Source: a virus. From it: a stretch of 37,451 nucleotides of DNA. The stretch is from positions 1-37,451 of IMG/VR virus record IMGVR_UViG_3300014501_000039. The stretch is one strand, 5' to 3'. The notes beneath the pieces were generated by a model that was not told where the DNA came from, did not search any database, and was given only the letters and a program-made list of their open reading frames with translations. This document shows positions 1 to 5,958 of the stretch, in pieces (positions within the stretch are counted from its first letter, which is position 1; the number at the start of each line of letters is the position of its first letter). The position numbers were made by a program, and so were the translations under genes.

Positions 1-2
1 AC

Positions 3-275
3 AGTGGCGCAGCGACCGCCTCGGGCACCAGGGGCGCAGCGACCGCCTCGGGCGACAGTGGCGCAGCGACCGCCTCGGGCACCAGGGGCGCAGCGACCGC
101 CTCGGGCACCAGTGGCCGAGCCCGGGGCACGGACGGGTGTGCACTTTTTCTGGTACACCGTGACGACAACTGGAACATCACGCACGCCTGGGCTGGGATC
201 GTCGGACGGGACAATATCAAATCGATGACTTGGTACATGCTGAACGCGGACGGTAAGCCCGTCGAATGCGATTGA
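3..275 (+). CDS. C-terminal part of a GAATASG-repeat protein (DUF7666-like), cut by window edge
   Basis: An open frame enters from the left edge and stops at TGA 273-275, so only the C-terminal 90 residues are present and no start is visible. It reads as tandem G-A-A-T-A-S-G units followed by a compact end containing DGCALFLVHRDDNWNITHAW and a NADGKPVE motif. Phage and bacterial proteins with long GAATASG-type repeats and this end (DUF7666-like, recalled from memory) are common; their function is unknown. The repeated part may form a beta-solenoid-like rod (inference). The stop lies 22 bp before the methyltransferase start, in the same orientation. An alternative frame starting at 4 is open to 228 but is Arg/Pro-rich and ends in no recognisable domain. 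Confidence 0.7.
   Translation, partial: SGAATASGTRGAATASGDSGAATASGTRGAATASGTSGRARGTDGCALFLVHRDDNWNITHAWAGIVGRDNIKSMTWYMLNADGKPVECD
6..113. repeat. 27-bp tandem repeat, four copies
   Basis: A 21-bp core (ggcgcagcgaccgcctcggg plus c) recurs exactly at 6, 33, 60 and 87, each followed by a 6-bp spacer (accagg, gacagt, accagg, accagt). It lies inside the coding frame 3-275, and each unit encodes nine residues around GAATASG. More copies probably lie to the left of the window. Confidence 0.9.
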
Positions 276-297
276 CCGGGGGTTAATCGGAGCAAAA

Positions 298-987
298 ATG
301 AATGTCCTCGACCTCTTCTCAGGTATCGGTGGTTTCAGCCTCGGACTCGAAAGAGCCGGGATGCGAACCGTCGCGTTCTGCGAGATCGAGCCATTCTGCC
401 GCGCCGTTCTCACAAAACACTGGCCCCATGTCCCCATCCACGATGACATTAGGAGCCTCAGAGTTGAGCGCGGATGCGCCGATGTTGTTTGCGGAGGATT
501 TCCTTGCCAACCATTCTCAACCGCCAGCGCCGGGAAACGCGGCGGCGTCAGCGATGACCGTTTCCTCTGGCCTGAAATGCTCCGCATTGTTTCGGAGTGT
601 CAGCCCTCTTGGGTCATTGGTGAGAACGTTGCTGGGATTGAATCTCTGGCACTCCGACAGGTGGTTTCTGACTTGGAAGGCGCAGGATACGAAGTCGCGC
701 CGCCGTTTGAAATTCCGGCTTGTGCCGTCGGACACGATCATAGGCGGTCGCGCTTCTGGTTTCTCGCACACGCCAACGTGCGCAGTGAATATGGCGGCAG
801 CTTCAATGCAGAAGCACCTTTGTTGCAGGGGCCTCGTCATGACGCCGCAGGAATGGGAACGGCGCATGGGATTTCCGATCGGCTGGACCGACGTAGAATG
901 GAAGCCCTCGGCAACGCCGTCGTCCCGCAAATACCGGAAATCATCGGGCGCGCAATCATGAGCTCGTCATTGACAGGGGCAGACTAG
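298..987 (+). CDS. dcm: C5-cytosine DNA methyltransferase (short form)
   Basis: Transfers a methyl group from S-adenosylmethionine to C5 of cytosine in DNA, probably protecting phage DNA from host restriction. Visible motifs: SAM-binding DLFSGIGG (residues 5-12), catalytic GGFPCQPFS with Cys70, ENV (109-111), HRRSRFWF (148-155) and GNAVVPQ (205-211). At 229 residues it is shorter than bacterial Dcm enzymes; the target-recognition segment between the last two motifs is only about 45 residues. Such minimal forms are common in phages. ATG 298 follows a weak cggag site. A second long frame overlaps it almost completely (see 482-961). The next gene starts 2 bp after the stop. Confidence 0.93.
   Translation: MNVLDLFSGIGGFSLGLERAGMRTVAFCEIEPFCRAVLTKHWPHVPIHDDIRSLRVERGCADVVCGGFPCQPFSTASAGKRGGVSDDRFLWPEMLRIVSECQPSWVIGENVAGIESLALRQVVSDLEGAGYEVAPPFEIPACAVGHDHRRSRFWFLAHANVRSEYGGSFNAEAPLLQGPRHDAAGMGTAHGISDRLDRRRMEALGNAVVPQIPEIIGRAIMSSSLTGAD
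482..961 (+). CDS. Overlapping +1-frame protein inside the methyltransferase gene
   Basis: A same-strand frame, offset +1 from the methyltransferase, is open from ATG 302 to TGA 959-961. I place the likely start at ATG 482 (160 aa) because the protein-like part begins there: MLFAEDFLANHS, then ISGLK-like and WHSDRWFLTWKAQDTKSRR segments, and finally WERRMGFPIGWTDV and PSATPSSRKYRKSSGAQS. From memory, near-identical words (MGFPIGWT, ATPSSRKS, LTWK) recur in many phage proteins annotated beside or inside methyltransferase genes, which suggests a conserved overlapping gene or frameshift product. MGFPIGWT also resembles the end of the recognition domain of full-length C5 methyltransferases. Whether it is translated cannot be told from sequence. 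Confidence 0.45.
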   Translation: MLFAEDFLANHSQPPAPGNAAASAMTVSSGLKCSALFRSVSPLGSLVRTLLGLNLWHSDRWFLTWKAQDTKSRRRLKFRLVPSDTIIGGRASGFSHTPTCAVNMAAASMQKHLCCRGLVMTPQEWERRMGFPIGWTDVEWKPSATPSSRKYRKSSGAQS

Positions 988-989
988 CG

Positions 990-1229
990 ATGGCCGACAA
1001 GCTAAAAACGATTGAAGCCGCTGCCCGCATAGCTAAGGGCGGCATCGTGTTTGCGCATGAACTTGACACGATAGCTGCCGGCAACTTCCGAGGCATGGTC
1101 ATGAACTCTGAAATCATGGAATGCACAGGCGGCGGCTTTACGTGGTTCTGTGTTTGGAAAATGAAGGACAGCGAGAGCGTGGCTGACAAAGCCGCGCAGA
1201 TTGCCGCCGCACTGACTGGGGAGAAATAG
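990..1229 (+). CDS. Small hypothetical protein
   Basis: A 79-residue protein starting MADKLKTIEAAARIAKGG. The ATG lies 2 bp after the methyltransferase stop, so translation is probably coupled. It has a central aromatic stretch (GGGFTWFCVWKMKD) and an Ala-rich tail, with no membrane segment or recognised domain. The composition fits a real soluble phage protein. Function unknown. Confidence 0.7.
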   Translation: MADKLKTIEAAARIAKGGIVFAHELDTIAAGNFRGMVMNSEIMECTGGGFTWFCVWKMKDSESVADKAAQIAAALTGEK

Positions 1230-1233
1230 GACT

Positions 1234-1413
1234 ATGCGAATGCGATATCGCGACGGCACCGAGGACGATGACGAACTATTTGATTTGCTTTTGGAGTGTC
1301 AGAGATCCTATGTGGCGCGCTGCATTCAGCTTGGTCCAAACTGGATTAAAGCATGCTTATCCGGTTGCCACACACAAACGCTGAGACCTACTAGATATAG
1401 GAGACAACAATGA
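1234..1413 (+). CDS. 5' part of a gene split by cassette 1 (59-aa truncated product)
   Basis: ATG 1234 follows the upstream stop by 4 bp. The frame encodes an acidic start (MRMRYRDGTEDDDELF) and native-looking sequence through LGPNWIK, encoded up to 1351. It then enters the inverted-repeat end of cassette 1 and ends at TGA 1411 with cassette-encoded residues (LSGCHTQTLRPTRYRRQQ). If 1352-1945 is removed (cassette plus one 8-bp duplication), the frame continues without a break into 1946-2055 and gives a 75-residue protein. The present product is therefore a truncated fusion. Function of the intact protein is unknown. Confidence 0.7.
   Translation: MRMRYRDGTEDDDELFDLLLECQRSYVARCIQLGPNWIKACLSGCHTQTLRPTRYRRQQ
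1344..1351. repeat. Left copy of 8-bp target-site duplication (GATTAAAG)
   Basis: GATTAAAG sits directly before the left cassette end CATGCTTATCC and is repeated exactly at 1938-1945, directly after the right end GGATAAGCATG. Confidence 0.85.
1352..1396 (+). repeat. Cassette left end, copy 1
   Basis: 45 bp from CATGCTTATCC to CTACTAGAT, matching 8131-8175 except at one position (C versus T after CCGGTTG). A shortened inverse version occurs at 6571-6606. A ribosome-binding site (ataggagac) for the first cargo gene follows at once. Confidence 0.9.
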
Positions 1414-1667
1414 ACGCCCAAAAATCCATCCGGCTGCAAATTGCGGCCGATTTAGTTGTCGATCTGGCCGATGCCGTAGAAGCCCTTGGAAAGCAGCTCG
1501 ACCGCCTGCATGAAGAAATCGGCGAAGATTTATTCAGCCGCGTTGCACAGGCGTTTCCAGTTGATCATGGGGCTTTCGGCCCCAAAGCAAATGCTGCGTT
1601 AGTTAAGCTGATGCACCAATTGACGCCGCCGGATAACTATGACCGCGCCGATGCGAGGATGCCGTGA
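1410..1667 (+). CDS. Cassette 1 cargo protein A (hypothetical)
   Basis: An 85-residue protein, MNAQKSIRLQIAADLVVDLADAVEALGKQLDRL and onward, predicted largely helical with a possible coiled coil in residues 15-40. ATG 1410 overlaps the stop of the truncated upstream frame and has an aggagacaaca ribosome-binding site just inside the left cassette end. Its stop overlaps the GTG start of the next gene, so the two cargo genes form an operon. No family recognised. Confidence 0.75.
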   Translation: MNAQKSIRLQIAADLVVDLADAVEALGKQLDRLHEEIGEDLFSRVAQAFPVDHGAFGPKANAALVKLMHQLTPPDNYDRADARMP

Positions 1668-1897
1668 AACCGCAGCACCGCTATACCATCGGAAAGCAGC
1701 CCTGCCAAAATCTGTTGCGCGGCGACGCCGACATTGCGGCGCTTGGCGAGGGCAACCGTCGCAATGTCCATCAATGCCCAGTCTGTGAAGGCAATCGGAC
1801 GTGGTGTGAAAACTGCCACACCGACCACCATGACGGCGGATGGGAAACCTGTAAGCCGGGGGCTTATGCGGAGCCGCTAGAGGACGAAGATGCCTGA
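1664..1897 (+). CDS. Cassette 1 cargo protein B, zinc-finger-like
   Basis: A 77-residue protein from GTG 1664, overlapping the upstream stop. The centre reads HQCPVCEGNRTWCENCHTDH, with two CxxC pairs and adjacent histidines that could bind one or two Zn ions; a further Cys follows in WETCKPG. The C-terminus is acidic. The stop is the last codon before the right cassette end. It may be a small nucleic-acid-binding or adaptor protein (inference only). Confidence 0.75.
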   Translation: MKPQHRYTIGKQPCQNLLRGDADIAALGEGNRRNVHQCPVCEGNRTWCENCHTDHHDGGWETCKPGAYAEPLEDEDA

Positions 1898-1937
1898 CAC
1901 AAGATGTAGGGCTGTGTGTCTAAACCGGATAAGCATG
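1898..1937 (-). repeat. Cassette right end, copy 1
   Basis: acacaagatgtagggctgtg through AAGCATG, identical to 8802-8841. It also contains GTGTCTAAACCGGATAAGCATG, a potential GTG start reading outward as MSKPDKH, which is used at the second copy to begin the ThyX fragment. Confidence 0.9.
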
Positions 1938-1945
1938 GATTAAAG
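1938..1945. repeat. Right copy of 8-bp target-site duplication (GATTAAAG)
   Basis: Exact repeat of 1344-1351, on the outer side of the right cassette end. Confidence 0.85.
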
Positions 1946-2055
1946 AACCAATGTGGAAACAGATGATCGACACACTCCTAAGCATCCGACGCAACGACGG
2001 CAAGCAATCGTTCTATCGCGAGATCGGGCGTATGCTGTCGCCTGACTTCCATTGA
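1946..2055 (+). pseudogene. 3' fragment of the gene split by cassette 1
   Basis: Open frame ending at TGA 2053-2055. Joined after residue 39 of the 1234 frame it adds EPMWKQMIDTLLSIRRNDGK and 16 more residues, completing a 75-residue protein. An internal ATG at 1951 could start a 34-residue peptide, but it lacks a clear ribosome-binding site, so it is more likely a remnant. Confidence 0.65.
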
Positions 2056-2071
2056 TCTAGGACAAAATGCG

Positions 2072-2317
2072 ATGTGCGAGCGATGCGAAGAACTGGAAGA
2101 TGCCCTGCAACGGATCGTTCGCTGGGCGGACGCCTATCCGATGGACATTTTCCACGAACCGAATTCAGACGAATGTCACAGGGCGCACTTGCTGCTGACC
2201 GCCAACGGGATGACGCTGGATGCCTTTAGCGCGAGCATGGGGCGGCATTGCCTCAAAGGCGTCGGCAACATCGCACGCGGGGCATTAACGGCTGCTGAGC
2301 GCGAGGAACCAAAATGA
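2072..2317 (+). CDS. Hypothetical CxxC protein
   Basis: An 81-residue protein starting MCERCEELEDALQRIVRWAD, with an N-terminal CxxC, a helical segment and a GVGNIARGAL-like end. Proteins of this pattern are frequent in phages of Rhizobiales and relatives (recalled, not searched). Its stop overlaps the next start (ATGA at 2314), showing translational coupling. Function unknown. Confidence 0.8.
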   Translation: MCERCEELEDALQRIVRWADAYPMDIFHEPNSDECHRAHLLLTANGMTLDAFSASMGRHCLKGVGNIARGALTAAEREEPK

Positions 2318-2688
2318 GGCTCAGTGCGGGTTTTATTGATACGTTTTCGACGGCAATCGATGACTTGCCACGCGCGGATCAGGCAAACCAATTGAAGGTT
2401 CTTGCAGTGCTTGCCCAAACTGGACGATTTAGTTGCTTTGAGGCGTCAGCCAATCAGACGATTGCGCGCACCATGACAGCTCTCATGCGAGGCCCGCTCG
2501 TCGAAAGTTACGTCCCTGATTCTTACAAATCCAAAGCGGAGTCCGGTGGGGTATCCATTCAGCCCATTGCCAATTGCCTTACGGAGCGGTCGCCAAAGAT
2601 TGCTGGGTTTGGGGTTGGTACAGCATTCGGTCGCATTGAAGGAGCGGTCAATGCCCGTGATCCAAGACAGTGCAGTCCCAAACGATGA
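2314..2688 (+). CDS. Hypothetical, possibly winged-helix protein, perhaps frameshifted
   Basis: A 124-residue frame starting MRLSAGFIDTFSTAIDDL. Residues 40-60 (FSCFEASANQTIARTMTALM) resemble the recognition-helix part of small phage winged-helix proteins. After about residue 75 the composition becomes unnatural. The +1 frame from about 2545 reads GYPFSPLPIALRSGRQRLL, which looks like the expected wing. A one-base indel near 2545, real or from sequencing, is therefore likely. The C-terminal end overlaps the next gene by 38 bp, which is also unusual for this array. Confidence 0.55.
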   Translation: MRLSAGFIDTFSTAIDDLPRADQANQLKVLAVLAQTGRFSCFEASANQTIARTMTALMRGPLVESYVPDSYKSKAESGGVSIQPIANCLTERSPKIAGFGVGTAFGRIEGAVNARDPRQCSPKR

Positions 2689-2851
2689 TCCGCTCGACCT
2701 TTGCTTTTGCGGCGATTACCGGCGAGATCACAAGGACGGCAAAGGCGCTTGTATCTTTTCGGTCGGCTCCCGTGGCGACGGACATTTTGGAAGCGGGTAT
2801 TGCGATGCGTTCCGCCTGCACCGTAGAGCGCGGCAGGAGCGTCAACCGTAG
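2651..2851 (+). CDS. Small Cys/His-rich protein
   Basis: A 66-residue protein from ATG 2651. The pattern LCFCGDYRRDHKDGKGACIF followed by YCDAF matches the CxCG..R..H..G.G.C...C..F arrangement of many tiny phage and actinobacterial proteins, probably a zinc site. The frame is open further upstream, but the Cys-rich domain and natural composition begin at this ATG. Function unknown. Confidence 0.65.
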   Translation: MPVIQDSAVPNDDPLDLCFCGDYRRDHKDGKGACIFSVGSRGDGHFGSGYCDAFRLHRRARQERQP

Positions 2852-2929
2852 CTTTCCGGGCTGTAACATTTCGTGATTAGACATATTCGCGGATAAGCGT
2901 AGCATACATGTAGAGATTTGGAGGACGCC

Positions 2930-3214
2930 ATGCTCACCCGCACCGATAATACCGCCGAAGTCGGGATGCACGTATACACCGCGATGATCGAGCAGGTCTC
3001 CCACGGCGAAGTATTCAAGCTCTACGGCCGCTGGCGCTGGCTGCGCCCGAACGGCAAGGGCGTCGAGGTTTATGTCCGCACCGCTCGAATGCTCACCGTT
3101 CGGGAGCACATTGGCCGCCTTAACCGAGTGCCGGTTTCGCAGGTTCGGTTAGTCAAGCAAGTCAAGGCCATCAAAACGCGATTGGCGGCTCGGCAAGCGG
3201 AGATAGCTGCATGA
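2930..3214 (+). CDS. Hypothetical protein
   Basis: A 94-residue protein. ATG 2930 is preferred because GGAGG lies at 2920-2924; the frame extends to a TTG at 2918 that would overlap this site. Residues include GMHVYTAMIEQVSHGEVFKL and a basic C-terminus (VKQVKAIKTRLAARQ). It may be a small beta-barrel-like protein with a basic helix (inference). The stop overlaps the following HTH gene by 4 bp (ATGA). Confidence 0.75.
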   Translation: MLTRTDNTAEVGMHVYTAMIEQVSHGEVFKLYGRWRWLRPNGKGVEVYVRTARMLTVREHIGRLNRVPVSQVRLVKQVKAIKTRLAARQAEIAA

Positions 3215-3408
3215 CCGCTGACGACGTACGAACCATGCTGCGCGATGCCTGCAAGAAGGCGGGCACGTCCGCCGCATGGGCCGACAAGAACAGCCTCTCG
3301 CAAGCCTACGTGAGCGACACGCTCAATGGGCGCCGGGAGCCGGGGCCGAAAATCCTTCGCGCGCTCGGGCTCGTGCTGGAACCGAATTATCGAAAGGTTA
3401 AGTCATGA
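3211..3408 (+). CDS. Helix-turn-helix DNA-binding protein
   Basis: A 65-residue protein, essentially a single Cro/CI-like HTH. Residues 18-45 (TSAAWADKNSLSQAYVSDTL) and the NGRREPGPKILRALGL end match small XRE-type phage regulators whose second helix reads xSxxYVSDxLxGRRxPG. It probably binds an operator in this phage, but no target site can be assigned. ATGA overlaps join it to both neighbours. Confidence 0.8.
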   Translation: MTADDVRTMLRDACKKAGTSAAWADKNSLSQAYVSDTLNGRREPGPKILRALGLVLEPNYRKVKS

Positions 3409-3470
3409 CCGACGCTGAACTCGCCGCAGACGACACCACGCGATTTCACGCCGCCGCCTCACTAACATGA
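3405..3470 (+). CDS. 21-codon translationally coupled mini-ORF
   Basis: ATG 3405 overlaps the HTH stop (ATGA) and the TGA at 3468 overlaps another ATG at 3467 (ATGA again). Peptide: MTDAELAADDTTRFHAAASLT. The double coupling suggests it is translated, either as a leader or as the remnant of a longer gene. Low certainty. Confidence 0.35.
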   Translation: MTDAELAADDTTRFHAAASLT

Positions 3471-3493
3471 TAGAAATCGAAGGAAGCTCTCCG

Positions 3494-3817
3494 ATGGACT
3501 GGCAACAGAAAGCCGAAGCCTTGGCTTGTCTCGCCGAACTAGCCGTTTGCTTCCGCGAGAAGCAATGGCGGATCGGCGGCCCCGAACCTTGGTATATTCA
3601 ACAGAGCATCGACATCAGAGATGGCGGATGTCTGCACGGCGCTTACGGCAACGGATACACGCCACAAGAAGCTATCGAGAACCATTGGCGGCGACTCGTC
3701 GATGAACTGCCGCCAGACAAATATCTCGTGGTGCGAAACGGCGACAAGCGCCGCGCTGTCAGGTGGAACGGATTTATGTGGCAGGACGTGCCAGAACTAG
3801 ATCGTGAAGCGGCGTAG
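3494..3817 (+). CDS. Hypothetical protein of a widespread small phage family
   Basis: A 107-residue protein starting MDWQQKAEALACLAELAVCF. I chose ATG 3494 because GAAGGAAG lies about 8 bp upstream; ATG 3467 in the same frame is the alternative (116 aa). Recognisable stretches: WYIQQSIDIRDGGCLHGAYG, TPQEAIENHWRRL, and RRAVRWNGFMWQDVPE at the end. Similar proteins with a YGNG..P..A...YW segment and a VRWNG.RW end are common in alphaproteobacterial phages (memory). Function unknown. Confidence 0.8.
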   Translation: MDWQQKAEALACLAELAVCFREKQWRIGGPEPWYIQQSIDIRDGGCLHGAYGNGYTPQEAIENHWRRLVDELPPDKYLVVRNGDKRRAVRWNGFMWQDVPELDREAA

Positions 3818-3844
3818 CCTCACTTCTGGAAGGGGAATGCGACT

Positions 3845-4084
3845 ATGGGTTTACCGTCTGTTGATCCGAGCCGTTATACCAGAAGCATGCGAGCGCGCCG
3901 CTTGCGTGGTGCAGCGGCTTTGAATGAGATGCTGACGATGATCGGCGCACCTAATGCGACCGATCACGATACGGCGACTGTTTTGACGGATAACGAATTA
4001 GAATTGCGCGAACTGCTCGCATATGCGCTTACGGAATTGGCAAAACCGCAGACTGCGGATGATCTGATCGGCAGTCACTCCTGA
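3845..4084 (+). CDS. Hypothetical protein
   Basis: A 79-residue protein with a basic N-terminal region (SRYTRSMRARRLRGAAALNE) and an acidic, helical C-terminal half (TDNELELRELLAYALTELAK). ATG 3845 follows ggaaggggaatgcgact. No domain recognised. It lies 27 bp after the previous gene in the same array. Confidence 0.7.
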   Translation: MGLPSVDPSRYTRSMRARRLRGAAALNEMLTMIGAPNATDHDTATVLTDNELELRELLAYALTELAKPQTADDLIGSHS

Positions 4085-4091
4085 AGGATCA

Positions 4092-4373
4092 ATGACGATG
4101 GGATGGCGGAAAAACCTTTTCAAATCAGCGCGGGCGCGGCCATGGCAAGACATGACAACAGTGCCACGCGATGGGGCACGCATTGAATTACGTTGTTCCT
4201 ATGGTTATGAGCCTTGGACTGGCGAAGCCAAATACGTTGCTGATGACGGTTTTCATGGACCGATATGGTGCTTCGGCGAGCCAAGCGGGAGTTACACTTT
4301 CATCGAGGCCATTAGTGCACAAAATCGACAGAACGGCGCATCTGAAATGCACCTGAAGTGGCGCGCCCTATAG
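4092..4373 (+). CDS. Hypothetical protein
   Basis: A 93-residue protein. ATG 4092 and ATG 4098 are both possible; aggatc precedes. The motif WQDMTTVPRDGARIELRCSY recalls a common small-phage-protein signature (W.dM..aPrDG..I.L), followed by aromatic-rich beta-like sequence. Function unknown. Confidence 0.75.
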   Translation: MTMGWRKNLFKSARARPWQDMTTVPRDGARIELRCSYGYEPWTGEAKYVADDGFHGPIWCFGEPSGSYTFIEAISAQNRQNGASEMHLKWRAL

Positions 4374-4418
4374 CACCGCAGTCCTGATGAATCAACTGCG
4401 ACACAAAGGAGAAAAGAC

Positions 4419-4598
4419 GTGATCAAAAAGACAGCAAATAAAATCGACAGCGGAGCCTACCCGGAGTTTGCGCCAAACCAGACTTTAGCTTCGGGAGCTT
4501 CGGTTGTCGTTACCGACGCTCATGGCAAGGCATGGGTTATTGATCCACATAGTGGGACAGCAAAGCTCTTAACCGCAGTCCACACCAAAGCCCGTTAA
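4419..4598 (+). CDS. Small hypothetical protein (59 aa)
   Basis: GTG 4419 is preceded by a strong AAAGGAG at 4405-4411. The product starts MIKKTANKIDSGAYPEFAPN, continues with beta-rich VVVTDAHGKAWVIDPHSGTA, and ends at TAA 4596-4598. The ribosome-binding site and protein-like composition support expression. It fills the space between 4373 and 4623. No family recognised. Confidence 0.7.
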   Translation: MIKKTANKIDSGAYPEFAPNQTLASGASVVVTDAHGKAWVIDPHSGTAKLLTAVHTKAR

Positions 4599-4622
4599 TT
4601 GCGCCGTCACTGTGAGGGACCA

Positions 4623-4862
4623 ATGACTGACAAATCCTGCGAGAGTTGCCGATATTGGTATTTCGTTGGGGGCCTTCCGAGCCCATCAAGGGCGGCGAAT
4701 GAAGGTATATGCTTGGGGCTCGATCCAGTGACCACAGGCCGCGTCGTTCCAATGTGGGCAGAAGATTTAGCTCGCGCGACAATAGCGTTTCACGGAAAGA
4801 ACTGTCACGCATGGAAGAAACGACAACGACCAACAAAGGTGTTGAAGAAAGCATCGTGCTAA
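4623..4862 (+). CDS. Small Cys-rich protein (SCRYW motif)
   Basis: A 79-residue protein; ATG 4623 follows gagggaccaa. It begins MTDKSCESCRYWYFVGG, then GICLGLDP and a distal NCHAWKK. The CxxCxYW...C...C layout is typical of small phage proteins presumed to bind zinc (family knowledge from memory). The C-terminus is basic. The frame extends 8 codons upstream to a TTG, but that start has no ribosome-binding site. Confidence 0.75.
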   Translation: MTDKSCESCRYWYFVGGLPSPSRAANEGICLGLDPVTTGRVVPMWAEDLARATIAFHGKNCHAWKKRQRPTKVLKKASC

Positions 4863-4889
4863 CGCGGCGAAAATGACGGAGGCGGCATA

Positions 4890-5114
4890 GTGAGCGCGGA
4901 CCTCGTTGAAGAAGCATTTGTGCGCGGGCAGCAGCTTGAGCGATTGCGCTGCGCCGCCATTGTCTGCCCGGACTGTGCCAAAGGTGTGCCGCTCGATGAG
5001 CGCAACAGTGAACACATCCTAGAGACCATCCAGGGATATGCGTCTTGGTCGCGGGCTTGCCTCGCCAAGACGATCCTGAATCCGCACGGTCATAGTAACG
5101 CGGCCCAGCCGTAA
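4890..5114 (+). CDS. Hypothetical CxxC protein
   Basis: A 74-residue protein from GTG 4890 (MSADLVEEAFVRGQQLERLR), with CAAIVCPDCAKGVPLDE as a CxxC knuckle and a HILETIQGYASWSRAC segment. A ggaggcggcat sequence precedes the start. Small phage protein of unknown function. Confidence 0.7.
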   Translation: MSADLVEEAFVRGQQLERLRCAAIVCPDCAKGVPLDERNSEHILETIQGYASWSRACLAKTILNPHGHSNAAQP

Positions 5115-5126
5115 CAGGAGAATACG

Positions 5127-5363
5127 ATGCAACGGGAATACGTGGTCTGCGATTGGGAAGGCAATATTTCCTGTGACGATGCAGGCGAACCGGAAATCTT
5201 CAAAAAGTTTCGTGGCGTAGGAGGCGCGGAAGAACGAGCAAGGTCATTGGCAGAAACGACACCTGGTCATCTGATCAGGATTTATGAATTGACGGCAGAA
5301 GCGATTGCGCCTGTAGCCGGTCCAGAGGTTTCCAGGGCACATCCTACTGAGCATTACAAATAG
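5127..5363 (+). CDS. Hypothetical protein
   Basis: A 78-residue protein, MQREYVVCDWEGNISCDDAG and onward, with a good ribosome-binding site (caggag) 5 bp before the ATG. Two cysteines lie near the N-terminus, with a GHLIRIYELTAEAIAP strand-like segment later. Similar acidic small proteins recur in Rhizobiales phages (memory). Function unknown. Confidence 0.75.
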   Translation: MQREYVVCDWEGNISCDDAGEPEIFKKFRGVGGAEERARSLAETTPGHLIRIYELTAEAIAPVAGPEVSRAHPTEHYK

Positions 5364-5391
5364 GTTGCAGCAACCCGGCGAGAAATAGAAC

Positions 5392-5934
5392 ATGAAGCGC
5401 AAACGCGATTGGACGTGCGAGAGGGGCCAAGGCGAAGCCGCCCGTTGGTTGCGCGAGCGCGTAAACTATGATGGCGAGGATTGCCTGATCTGGCCCTTCT
5501 CACAGACGCGCGATGGCTACGGGAACCTTGGATTTGAGGGCAAGATTTATTATGCGCATCGTTTTATATGCGAACTAGTTAATGGACCGCCGCCGACACC
5601 TAAGCACGAAACGGCTCATTCGTGCGGACGCGGCCACGATGCCTGCGTACATCCAAAACACGTCTCTTGGAAAACTCGCGCTGGAAATGAACAAGATAAG
5701 GTTGCACATGGACACGCTGCTTGGTCCGCCGGCAAGACGAACACCAAATTGACGCCAACGCTGGTGTCAGAGATTCGGGCCTTCTATCCGCTGATCACGG
5801 TGACGGAGCTTTCGCTCATCTACAAAGTCTCACGCAGCAACATCCGCAAGATACTGAAGCGCGAGACGTGGCCGACAGGAGACTATTCGCCGCGCGGCTT
5901 CGCGCACCCGTCGATGAGACGCCGAACCGCATAG
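5392..5934 (+). CDS. HNH endonuclease with C-terminal HTH (homing type)
   Basis: A 180-residue protein that would cut DNA at a specific site, typical of free-standing homing endonucleases. Signature stretch: DCLIWPFSQTRDGYG, AHRFICELVNGPPPTPKHET, then AHSCG.G.DACVHPKHVSWKT (about residues 77-100), the HNH metal site of the HNH_3 type. Residues 127-160 (LTPTLVSEIRAFYPLITVTE and SLIYKVSRSNIRKIL) form a NUMOD/HTH DNA-binding tail. It follows the previous gene by 28 bp in the same direction and is not inserted in an obvious host gene. Confidence 0.9.
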   Translation: MKRKRDWTCERGQGEAARWLRERVNYDGEDCLIWPFSQTRDGYGNLGFEGKIYYAHRFICELVNGPPPTPKHETAHSCGRGHDACVHPKHVSWKTRAGNEQDKVAHGHAAWSAGKTNTKLTPTLVSEIRAFYPLITVTELSLIYKVSRSNIRKILKRETWPTGDYSPRGFAHPSMRRRTA

Positions 5935-5958
5935 TCAATTTCATGGGGAGTTAAAGCC

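Larger units (their letters stand above)
1352..1937 (+). mobile_element. Cargo cassette 1: terminal inverted repeats, 8-bp duplication, no transposase
   Basis: The 586-bp interval starts CATGCTTATCCGGTT and ends with the exact inverse AACCGGATAAGCATG. After three mismatches the repeats match again for 7 bp (ACACACA), giving about 22 of 25 matching positions. It is flanked by GATTAAAG on both sides and splits a reading frame that deletion restores. It carries two small genes (1410-1667, 1664-1897) and no transposase. The same left end (1352-1396) recurs at 8131-8175 and the same right end (1898-1937) at 8802-8841 around different cargo. The arrangement matches the concept of a mobile insertion cassette: IS-like ends moving passenger genes with a transposase supplied elsewhere. 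Confidence 0.82.

Noticed and set aside
4-228. Arg/Pro-rich frame MAQRPPRAPG over the left-edge repeat
   Set aside because: The frame starting at 3 gives GAATASG units and a recognisable C-terminal domain; the Arg/Pro frame is its shadow.
2648-3109. 153-codon minus-strand frame
   Set aside because: Antisense to two better-supported plus-strand genes, no ribosome-binding site and no domain.
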